This document shows, in pieces, positions 18,311 to 28,897 of a stretch of DNA of 64,000 nt. Origin of the DNA: Quillaja saponaria. Lineage: Eukaryota; Streptophyta; Magnoliopsida; Fabales; Quillajaceae. The translations under genes were made by a program, and so were the position numbers. How positions within the stretch are numbered: the stretch's first letter is position 1; every line of letters starts with the position of its first letter. The DNA lies in the NCBI GenBank assembly GCA_029379385.1, contig CM055607.1:35089235-35153234 (forward strand). Reading direction: 5' to 3'. A model generated the notes under the pieces. It was not told the DNA's origin. It worked only from the letters and a program-made list of their open reading frames with translations, and ran no database searches.

Positions 18311-19291
18311 CGCAATCCCGGTCAAAGTACCCGTTATATAAGGGACGCAACTAGTGAAACCACGTCGTATCGGTTTTATGGCCAGGAAAAAAAAAAACTG
18401 AACGACGCCGTTTAAATGCTTATAGGAGCAGTAAAACGTATTGAAGCCTAGAAATCAAAGCCCATAAGCACACGCCGAAGTATTAGAATTTCCAGGAAAA
18501 AAAACAAAAAGGAGGTAGTGTTATTATATGTATTATAAAATATTGTTAGATAGATTAAAAAGTAGGAAGATATAGTGATTTTATTTTTTTATTTTAATAT
18601 CTTTGTAGTGTACCTAACAATACCAACAAATAAATAAAAAAATTGTTATCAAATGGTAGAATTAAAGTTGCTAATGAGTTTTGCTTATGGTTTAATACTC
18701 AATCCATAACAATTGACACCTCAATTATTATTAATATTTAATTTTTATAGACCATAATACGACACATAATTGAACCATAGGTTCAGTCAAACCATGTTAA
18801 TAGAAATTTGGGCTCCAATTAATTCATTCAAACAATTGCCATATTGAAATATCAACTTTCAATACAAAAAGATGATGATTATAAATTTTAATTTAAGATT
18901 TTCAAGTTGAGATTATGGAGAAATGGGATCTATAAGGAAAGAAGGAATGCCCTGTCCCCCGTTTGTGTAAAACCAAATTATTTTCAATGAACAAAAACAA
19001 AGAAAAATCCATAAAGACTAACAGATATTAACCAAGTTTGTAGAACAGCCCAGCTGGATAGCTACATGTTCATCGTCCAAAAAATCTCACATTACACAAA
19101 AATTTTAAGGTTAAAAAATTAAAACTGTTATGCTAGAAAACGCAGAACAAGAAATTCAAGCTTCGTCACATTAAGACTAATTTTAATTGTATCATGCATG
19201 TATGATGAGTTGTATCATGATTCATGATTGATTCCTCACGTACGTACGAGGACTTGCATGCCATCCTTTTTTTCTGGCTTGAAATAATTTT
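18311..19291. other. RECQL1 promoter side and intergenic spacer
   Basis: The first hundred bases are the likely RECQL1 leader and promoter. They contain the palindrome-like AACGACGCCGTTT at 18401-18413. The rest to 19291 is AT-rich with no supported gene. The end of this stretch is the 3' flank of the DUF3511 gene. Confidence 0.5.
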
Positions 19292-19570
19292 CTACAGCTT
19301 CCTTACAATCCTGATGCATTTAATCTTCAACCAACGAAAGCCTTTCTTAAGAGAATGCTTCAGCTTTCCTTCGGCTGCGTAAAGCTTGTATGATGTTACT
19401 CGTCGTTTTCTTTTCAACTCGGGATCATTCCACCAAGAGATGACAGAAACAGAGGAAGAAGAAGACGAAGACGATTTGTGATATTTACTCATCACCTTTT
19501 CATTCACGACACGTCGTTCTTTAATGGGAGAAGGGTCAAAAGATGGTGGAGACGGCCGGCTCATACACAT
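19292..19570 (-). CDS. DUF3511 family small basic protein
   Basis: A single-exon frame of 92 residues. A poly-Ser stretch is followed by the DUF3511 core, beginning WWNDPELKRKRRVTSYKLYA and continuing through a Lys-rich segment with FRWLK, ending in IVRKL. The family is plant-specific and of unknown function. ATG 19570 is the start of the uninterrupted frame. However, the same frame extends back to an ATG at 19654 whose first codons (MEEVRYRSYA) resemble the usual family N terminus, and it is cut by a TAA at 19622-19624. A TATA-like TATATAA lies at 19693-19699 on the minus strand, only about 40 bases upstream of the 19654 ATG. Either translation starts at 19570 or the allele carries a nonsense change. 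Confidence 0.75.
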   Translation of the reverse strand: MCMSRPSPPSFDPSPIKERRVVNEKVMSKYHKSSSSSSSSVSVISWWNDPELKRKRRVTSYKLYAAEGKLKHSLKKGFRWLKIKCIRIVRKL

Positions 19571-19654
19571 TCTGTTATCGTCGTTTACCTTTTGGAGTTT
19601 TCCGGCAGCTGCTGCGAATTCTTAAGCATAGGAGCGGTACCGAACCTCCTCCAT

Positions 19655-20155
19655 CTCTCACCTTCTCAAGATTGATCTCTTTCTTTCTTGTGTTATATAA
19701 TGTACGTGTTTTTCTGCCTCTCCCTCTCTCTGTATGAGTGCTGTGAGTCTTTTTCTGTTAGAGGGAGAGAAGAGAAAGAGAAAAATTTTGAGTTTGGAAA
19801 TGTTGGGGTATTTTATATTTGGGAAAGGAGAGGTAGGAAAGTTGAGAAGTAATCTGTTGGCATAGGTTATTTACTATTTTTTCTTTTAAAGAATGATTCC
19901 ATATAATTAGGCTGCTGATAATAAAGGTAATTAAAGATTCACCTCTCATATCATCATGTAAACAATTCACAGCAAAGTTTTAACTGATTGATGCTTGCAG
20001 CAACTAAAATGTACATATTTACAAACAAGTTCCATTCTTGGCTAATTTCAAGAAATAACTATCATCTAACACTGTTGGACTGAATACTATCTAGCATAAA
20101 ACTTAAAACTTGATCCTTGAATTTTTGTTGGTCTAAACTCTAACCTAACTCCATT
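19655..20155. other. DUF3511 promoter and 3' flank of the exonuclease gene
   Basis: Holds the TATA-like box at 19693-19699 (minus strand), a CT-rich leader side and AT-rich spacer. No gene is seen. The stretch next to 20156 is the 3' flank of the mut-7-like gene. Confidence 0.5.
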
Positions 20156-23100
20156 CTATTTTCTGTATCCTTTTTTAGCCTTCTTGATGTTATCCGTGCG
20201 GGAAACCTGTAAAATAATAAAAAGTAGAGAAGGTTGAAAAATACATGTACATGGACTAGGTCATCTCCAGGAAGAAAAAAATTTGTGTGCACATGCAGAT
20301 GTACTAGGCATGTTCTAAGGTGAACACTGCGTGCAAAGTAAGCATACACACAATGAGCACAATCTCTAACAGAAACATAGACACTGCAAAAATAGGAGAG
20401 AGAGAGCATAGAATGGAAGGGAGTCGGAGTGATTTTTTTTTTTCCTAACAAGTAGAAGCTATGGATTTTGTTACTTGCAATGTGAGACTTCCACTCATAA
20501 TACTTGACATAGCCTTCTGTTGAAGCAGCAGGCTGAGAATGACCTTCTGTTGAAGCAGCAGGCTGAGAATGACAACGGACGTGACTGAATATGTGAATAA
20601 GCACGACAGCATCAAGGGCAGCATATTCTAGCTGTAGAATTATTATTGCAATTAGTTTAATTAATAACTCACTTCAGAAGGATGTAATATCAATAATACA
20701 TTCAGCATCTTCTACTCTTTACATTTTGCTCAAGTTAGAAAAGGAAAAAAAAAATCTATAAGAATAGGTATCACGTTATGGAAAGGGAAACCATAAGGTT
20801 TCCCAAGTGATGTGGAAGGAATCTGTAAATCTTTCATTCAATTAAATTATACAAGATGTCCTAGAAGTTATGAAATGTCAAAATTATGAATAATGGACAA
20901 AAAGAAGTAAAAAGGAACATAATTACTTGATTTCGATGCAAAGGCCGTTGCTCCCAGTTGCTGTTCCGTCTAGTCTTGTTCAAAGCAGCTCCCAGTATTT
21001 TCTGATTTACCAATAATTAAAAAAGAAAGTGTGTTAATAGGTATCTAAATGTAACACCAACACCAGGTGTCCAGCTGAGAGAATAAAGTACCTTTGCAAG
21101 TCCGGATAAACCACCTTCAGGTTCTTTGAACACATTCTGAATGTCTAGCAACATTTCATAGTGCTTGAAACAGTTCAACTCTCCATAGGACGCGGCAAGC
21201 TGTTTTATGTCACATTGAAAATTATATCCTGCAAGTAGAGATGCCAAAGCATCCGCATTTAGTACTTATGGCTACAAAATCACAAGATTCTGCATCTGAC
21301 AGACACCCAAATAAAGCAAAATAGTCTATGTTGGTGTTGCAGCTGCACACTGTTTAGGATTTTCTTCTTTCAGGTTTTTTTTTTTGGATAAAGACTCAAC
21401 ACAACTCCAATAATCATTCTACATTATCTAATATATTTAAACATCCATACCAAGTTTTAAAATACTAGGGGAGTGCAAAATACGAGTTAGACAGTCGTTT
21501 AAAACTTCAGGCACATCTCCAGATAACTTTATGAGATCAAGGATGAAAACCATCTTATCCGAAGCAATTTGCATGATAGAAACCTGAAACATGGAAGAGA
21601 AGAAATTATATTGCAGAGGCCAAAGTACATGGACAAATTTATATATATATAAATATAATGAAAAAGAGAATTTACAGAAAATATATATTCCAGTAAGAAA
21701 CAAAGAATAGAGAAAGATTAACTCTGGAAAATAAAAGATTCTTCACGTACCTTGTTTGGCTTGCTGCCTTTAACAAAATTGGGTTTCCATTCACAATCAA
21801 GACCTACAACTTTGCATCCCTCAATATGACTAATTGCATAACACAAACCATCAACTTCATCAACCCATATGATGTCTCCGACATCCAATTCATCAAGACG
21901 CAGATATCGATTATGTTGAGCTGTGCTCTCAGGCACTACAAGACACGATATGGTAGTAAGTGTCTGTCTATTTAAAGTAAAAAATGCAGATCAATAGTAT
22001 ATTATGCACAAAATTTCATTACCAAAGAGAAAATGGTTAAATATCAATAGAATATTCAGATACATGTTAAACATCATCATAGGAGTAGTAAGGATAAAAA
22101 GTTTATTAATTGAAACAAAGCAATATCTATCTATCTATATGTTTATTAATATATAGAGACACATACCAAAGCTGAATACGAAGCATGGCACTTGTTAGAT
22201 TCAACGTTCAATTTGCTAAGATAAAAAATTATACATACCAAGATTTGCTAAAAATAACGTTGGTTTCATAGGGATATCTTCTTTTTTTTCTTTGTTTTTT
22301 TTTTTTTTTTGGGAGGGGTGGTAACAAACAGTCTTTCAAAATCTTCTTTTTTGGTAAAGATTTTTTTTCTAGCTTTTATTGTCTTCCAATTTTGTTAGGT
22401 TTAGAGACAATGGAAGGATGGAGTTGGAAAATGAAGTTATCCTTGACAGACAACCTCACATTCCTCAGTGTGTTGCATATTAATTCATGCATTAACACAC
22501 TTACATGCATTCGCATGTTTAAAAGGTTGCACAGGAGGGCAATATCAAACCATTTTATGGCCCATTCATTCATGTCAATATGACTTAATAAACTAATAAA
22601 GAAAAATGTCAAAAGAATAGGTGAAATGAAATAGATCAACAGAATCATCAATCAACTAATCCATGATATTGGTACTCTTCTTTTTATTTCTTCAATACAT
22701 TTATTGATTAGCATACCTTTGATATCATAAAACCCTTTGAGGGAGTATCGCTCACGCAGTTCATCAACCTTCTCCATGTAACCAGCTTCCATTGCCAAAT
22801 AAACCTTACATATATAGATTATCATGAAAACTTATAACTAATTCTGCAAAAAGTCAAGCTGCACCAATTATAACTTTTCATTTTCCAACAGAAAGCAGAA
22901 TCAGAACTACTTGTTAGCTCATATGCATGGCTTCATATGTCCTATTTTTTGTTAATTAATATGATAAAAAAATTTAAGTCATCATGTAATCTTCAAATGT
23001 TTTATAACATTTTCCGGATATTCATGAAACTATTTAAATAAACTTAAGGCAGACTTGTGATGATAGACACAGAAGTTAAGGTTGGGGAGGAGGAAGAGAG

Positions 23101-26100
23101 AAGAGATAGAGGAAGAGATTTCAATACCAAAAAACTATCGCTGGTTCTGCAAGAGCCCAGTTATATAGGTAAACAATAAATAATAAATAAAAACATGTAA
23201 CCCCTAAAATAATAATTAATTCCTAAAATCATACCTCAATCCCAATTTTTGTGCTTTCCTCTCTTCCTAAAAGAAGTCTGAATATCCTTGTTCTGAATGC
23301 CATAAGCTTCGCACTTAGATATTATTTAAAGGGTTTTTCTAATGAGTGCCCTGAGGACACTTATTAAGATTCTATAAATAATAAGTTTATAGCATTTATT
23401 ATGGTAATTGATCATAATTTCAGTATTATTTAAAGCAAAAATTGCTACTTTTGAAAAGTTTTTCCAAATATCATATTTATTGCATTTTAACAAGTGTCCT
23501 TTGGGCACCCATTAGAAAAATCCTTATTTAAAAACAGGCTGGATTGGGGTTGAAAATTGCAGCTGCCTTCCTTTAATGTGTTCATATTTATAGCAAGAAT
23601 GTCCAATAGCAGCAGTCCAGGACAGTTCACCCAAGTGACCCAATTAAAATTGATGTTTAGCCAATTATGTACCATAATAAATAAGGAAGGTAGAATAACA
23701 ACTTGAAATTATAGCCACATGAACTCAACTAAATTACCCCAGACAATTTCCAACTTCAGAAAATATAAAGAAGGCTTTAAAGCCACGACAGCTGCTTGTA
23801 CCCCTTGGGTGTAAGGAATGGCTTCAGTTAGCATGAAAATACTATCAGGTCTACTAGCCACTATCCTCAAAATCAATGATGGAAATATCATCATTGCCTA
23901 CATAAATCAATTTTGCATGACCATAAAGATCAATCAGCACTAGTTTTAGGTCATTGATTTCTTGCTTAATACAGTGATTCTGCAGCATTGGAATCTGAAT
24001 TGAAAGGAATTAATAGGAGGTGAAAAATTGTCTCTCCCACTGTCATGAATAATAATACAATGAATGAGGTTTACAAAACTATGTCATTGCCCCATTGTTG
24101 TTAATAATATGTGGGAGAGCAATACAATGAACATGCTCAAAACCAAGGTTGAACTCTATATGCAACAATATTAATTGCTGAAAACACAAGTAAATGGAAG
24201 TGGGAAAAGAATGCTCAAAATGGTCACTGTTTAAACAATTCCTAGTTGCACACAGCTAAAACAGTTAACAGGTCAAAATGATGGTCACTGTTTGAAAAAC
24301 CACTAACCAAATATTCAATAAGTTGTCTATTATTGTGTGTCTTTGCCTCAGCAACATCCCAACATCCTTTTTCTGCTAGCATCTTAAGTGAGCTGCAATT
24401 GATGAAGTTTTTTTCATTGCACATCAGAGTTTTGAAAATGGAAGCAAGAACAGATTAAAGGTGTCTTGAACGCAATCAATCAAAAAGAAATGGTCAGTTC
24501 ACAAATACAAGTTATCAAAATTACCTTTCTTTACACCGATGGTATACATCTGGGAAATCTTGTTGTAGATTGTTTTTCTTTATAGTATCATAGGCACTCT
24601 TAAGCATATTCCTATCTGCATACTTGTGTACAAGTAAACTTAACATTGGCTTCCCCATAAATGTTGCCCACTTCTCTGCTGCTTTAAATTGTTTGTTATC
24701 TATCATATTGAGAAGAAACGACTGTCCACACTGTCGGATATTGAAGTGCTCTAACAGAGTGACAGCTTCCATGTATGACTGGGATTTTACCAACTTGATA
24801 GTATATTGCTCTATAAATTCTGTTGCTATGTCAGAGCTTGAGCCATTATTTGGCTTCAACTGGCACATGATTTTCTCAATATCTGTTAATTTAACATCAA
24901 AAACTTCGAGTACTTTCACAACTATTCTCTCATCATAATTGACATGGCCCACAACAATATCAAGAAATAGTTGGGCAGCTAGGTCATTCACTTCAAAAGA
25001 GTCTAATGGGGTGGTTGCTCTTTTCAGAAGACGGCGAAGAGAAGAGATAATCAAGTGACTAAAGCCTTCACAATATGCTCCAAATATAGGCAAGACAGTG
25101 AGGCATTGAACAACAAAAGTTGCTGGTCCAGGTTGGGGATTATTATGGAGCACTAGATACACTACTTGTTGAAGTGCTCGAAACTTGATCATTGCCTTCA
25201 ATGTGCCTATACATTGCATTCACAGAGAAACAACAAGCCAAAGTTAAGTATTGGGATACATACTACTAGTACTGAGAAAGATGTCATAAAATGCGAGCAT
25301 ATTGACAGGTCAGCCAGCCTAAAAACTATGAATCTTCAGTTTAATTTGCAAAAACAGAATCCCTGACATAATGAAAAAGATAAAAGGAAAAAGAAACAGC
25401 AGATTGCGCAGCAACATGCTGCCAAGTTTCAGCTGTAAGATTGTTCAAACATAATTAGAGATCGCCAACTAATTAAAAGTCACCAATTTCATGGCATTCA
25501 GCTTTAGAAAGTTTTGCAAAAATCATTCTTTTAGACCTCAAAAAACTGAGGCAAAAGGACACCAAGATATAAAAGAGAATAACAATTGCAAACACTAGAA
25601 CTTCCTAGCACACCTAGTTTCAGAAAACCTACCTTACAGAATAAATATTGGTTGTGATAGCTATAATCTTTCTTTGAGGTACCAACAAAATAAGTGAAGA
25701 TTAATCCTTTAAGAAACTAAAAGGAGGATTGTATATTGAGATACAAAACCATTGAAAGACATAAAATGTCTGCAATGCTTAGCAAATTAATTACTGGATA
25801 ATGTCACACAGATTTTGGCACATGCTGATACCCAAAAAGGTAGCTCAAGAACCATTACAGGGGCAAGAGTTGTTCCTGAGTCCTTCCCAATGCAAAAGTT
25901 GAAAGGAAAGTAACAGAGTTATTTGTTGAATATAAAGTTCATAAACATTAATGTATGTCTCTGGATCAATCAGATCTTGTATCTTCATCTTTAATACAAA
26001 TAAATTCTTACATATTTTAGAAAAAGGAATCACAGATAAATGAGCAGATCAATCATCATGAAATTAAACCATTCCAGGAAGCTGTTCCCCTTTGCAATGG

Positions 26101-26297
26101 TATTATGCAAAATATGAATATTTGCAGTGCAAGGAGAAAAAAGTCATACCAGAAATATAGCATTCTTTCAGGAGGTATAAGAATACCACTGGAGAGACAC
26201 TTGTTAGATCAGAAAAGGAATGCAGACATATGGTCCATATTTGACGATCCTGGTCCTTTTTGTTGTGTATTTCAGATGCATTTTCCTCCAAACCCAT
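20156..26297 (-). CDS. Mut-7-like DEDDy 3'-5' exonuclease domain protein
   Basis: Ten coding exons join in frame to 578 residues: 26150-26297, 24525-25206, 24308-24392, 22717-22804, 21751-21935, 21451-21583, 21092-21228, 20927-21001, 20479-20631 and 20156-20206. The N-terminal half is helical and matches the mut-7/EXD3-like plant family. The exonuclease domain follows with VVGLDCEWKPN (D380, E382), GYNFQCD (D447) and YAALD (Y514, D518), so all DEDDy catalytic residues are present. The family trims 3' ends of RNA or DNA; the plant substrate is not firmly known. The start ATG 26297 is taken because MGLEEN matches the plant family and the upstream exon is out of frame. Oddities: a GC donor after exon 20479-20631, and a perfect 30-bp duplication in that exon. 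Confidence 0.85.
20513..20572 (-). repeat. Perfect 30-bp tandem duplication within coding exon
   Basis: Two identical 30-base units, 20513-20542 and 20543-20572, sit in the exonuclease exon 20479-20631. The insertion is in frame and repeats a ten-residue Ser/Gln/Pro/Ala-rich unit (HSQPAASTEG). It follows about 15 residues after the last catalytic Asp, where length is probably tolerated. The lack of any difference suggests a recent slip, or an assembly or allele difference. Confidence 0.95.
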
Positions 26298-26891
26298 GCT
26301 AAAAGAAACGGAAATGATCCTAGCAAAGATGTAGTGTAATTAATTAAGATGGTAAGAAACAGACCCATATCATTTGTGTTATGATCTGATTCATGAAAAA
26401 AAATTAATCAGAGGGTAAAATTAAAAGTACTCATCAAGAGAAAAAGAACATCAAGATAATGCAGAGAGTGCAATTTTTCTCTCCTTATACAACTCTCCCA
26501 CACGATATATAATTCAAATTGTCTTGTACAACCAAACAAGCAGATAGCTTATTTCAGATTCTTTTGTTTATTTTAAGTATTATTCACAAATAACATATGA
26601 ACGCACATACACAACATTCACAAAAATCAAAAACATCTCTCTGACAGCCTGCCATCGACAAACATTTGAAGAAGAAAAAGAAAAGCAACAATCTTTTTCT
26701 ACCAACAACTAACACTACCACTCTGTTTGATCCTCATTGAAGAAGAAAACAAAATCAAAGTCAAACACCCAATGGAAGAATATAATAGTAGAATAAACTT
26801 CTATTTCAGTACCTCTTTCATCATTTTCTCAGCAACCGAACAACTCATTATATACATTTAATATGAATTCTAAGATAGTATAGAGACTTAC

Positions 26892-26994
26892 CAGGGTGAA
26901 CCAGTTTGACTCCTGCAATTCTTCCTCTCAAATTTTCTCCCAGAAAATCAAACTCTAAATCCAGTAAATTTTGCGAATCTTTTTGCTGAAACAT
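26892..26994 (-). other. Leader exon of the exonuclease gene with an upstream ORF
   Basis: An open 34-codon frame starts at ATG 26994 (MFQQKDSQNLL...) and ends at a good donor (CCTG/GTAAGTC at 26892/26891). Spliced to the acceptor at 26298/26299, its frame differs from the main ATG 26297. It would read on for about 31 more codons into a TAA, overlapping the main start. It is read here as a 5' leader exon with an overlapping upstream ORF. An alternative is a missed small exon that would bring it in frame. Confidence 0.45.
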
Positions 26995-28897
26995 TGTATA
27001 TGTATCAGACAAAGTCCAAAATAAAATTCAACTATAAATAATAATTAAAAAGCCCTAAGGGTTTCGCTATATTGCGCGCTGGCCCACCAGATATTTTCCG
27101 TAAATGACATGCTTCTTTTCTTGCCACTCCCGCGGTTCTTTCTTACGCCGTGAGGGTCGGCGATCTACTATCCTTTAGTGGAGATATGTTACAGACTGGT
27201 GGGCTTTTTGGGACATTCAAACTTTTTGCAACCCTTTGACAATGTCGTTTTAACGACGGGTTCTGTTCGCAGTTATAGCCCATTGCTTAAAAGTGAAAAC
27301 GACAACGATTAGCTTTTATTGGAAAGGCCACCGACCTTTTTCTTTTCACTTTTTGTATTTTGACAGGTGAAACATGTGACATTTATGTGAAAAACACAAT
27401 TCGTTTTTGGTACGTAACAATGGATCTAAAAAAGCTGCACATTGAGGAATGGGATTTGGATCTCTCGTGTGCCACAAGAGATTCAGTTAGAAATATAAAC
27501 GTCAATTTTTCCTTTAAAATGTATTTAATTCAAAAATATGGTCTAAAAAAATTATCAAATATAGATAAAAATATATCAAGTATTGATCTTACCCAAATTT
27601 TAATTTAATATTTTCATTCTGACGTAGAAATACTGCATTTTCAAACCAACTTCCACAAGAGCATAAAACACTTCAAATTAACAAAGAATAACCAATAAAT
27701 TTCAATTCCATCAACAGCTTCAAACTCCAAACAATCCTTTTATGCCACAGCCAATGAGCATATATTATTTCATTTATCTTATTGTGAAGAACTATCCCAT
27801 TCTAAAACAAATAAAGAAAGAAAGAGATATACACATAGCGGGAGAGACACTAATCACTCTTAAAACTGTTGTTTTGATAAACAGATGCCTGGTTACATCT
27901 GAGAAGTATTTCATTCTGTTTCACACCACATTCATCCCACCATTGCTCCAATTCATTGAGCATCCTCCTTATATCAGGCTGTCATAAGGAAAGAAAACAT
28001 TTGTGAACAGATACTCAGGAACCAGGGAGCAAACAGCCCTGCAGGCCAACATGCAATAAGATTGATTTTCATATGCAGGTGAGAGGAAAAGGAAGAGGGA
28101 GCAGGTGATTGATAAGAACCAGACTACAAAACTCAGTAATTCCAACAGCCAAACACGACGCCTCTAGGCTTGATTTTCACTTTGGGTCCATCAGATAGTA
28201 AGATTGGCACTGAGGAGCCCTGGAAGCACACGCTTGTGAAGGTCTAGATCAAAGATGCCAATGGAAAACATGAGTTGTAGTAATTGATCATAGCATGAAT
28301 CTTCAGTCTTCTAAGCCTTTTCCCTTTGCTCCAAGAAACACTTATTGACAATTCGCATCTTCAATCTTAATGTGTTCTTCAGTGTGATATATTACCTACT
28401 TACATTATCAGACCTCCCACTCCCCAAGCATACTTGAATTAAAGTTCAATGAGAGAGATCCTTCAGGCTTATGAATTAGTAGTAATATAAAAGAAGGAAA
28501 AAAGAAATAGTGGCAGAGATGTTTTCCTTACCCCTCCTGAATCTTAAGAAGTAATAAGGTAGTCTCAAGAATTCAAGGTGTCACTCAAGGAATGCATGTA
28601 AATCGCTGTGAATTAGGACGTTCCATGTTGAGCAACCCAATTATTTCCGTGCAGTTCAAATGTGTTCATAATTTGAATGGAAATGAGAATATAATAATAC
28701 TACAACAATTTGAGCACTGTACAACATGAATTAATAATCAATAGCATCAAATGAAACGAGGAGTAGTAGCATCTTTTGTACCTACCACAGCCAGTTCTTT
28801 TTGAAGCATGTTCCTGTTTGTAGGGCACACAATGAGATGTGAGTTTTGATGGCAAAGGACCAGTAACAAACACTGCTTGGACATTAAACTCAATTCT
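26995..28897. other. Intergenic: exonuclease promoter and Ppx-like 3' flank
   Basis: The part near 27000-27300 is the likely exonuclease promoter and has TGTCGTTTTAACGACGGG at 27243-27260. The remainder is AT-rich, with the probable 3' untranslated region of the Ppx/GppA gene near 28000-28897. Short exon-like open stretches on the minus strand (for example near 27850-27980 and 28145-28220) have no recognisable domain and are not called. Confidence 0.5.

Noticed and set aside
27850..28230. Short exon-like open stretches on minus downstream of the Ppx-like gene
   Set aside because: Only about 25-45 codons each, with no recognised family and inconsistent frames; frames of this length occur by chance in this DNA.
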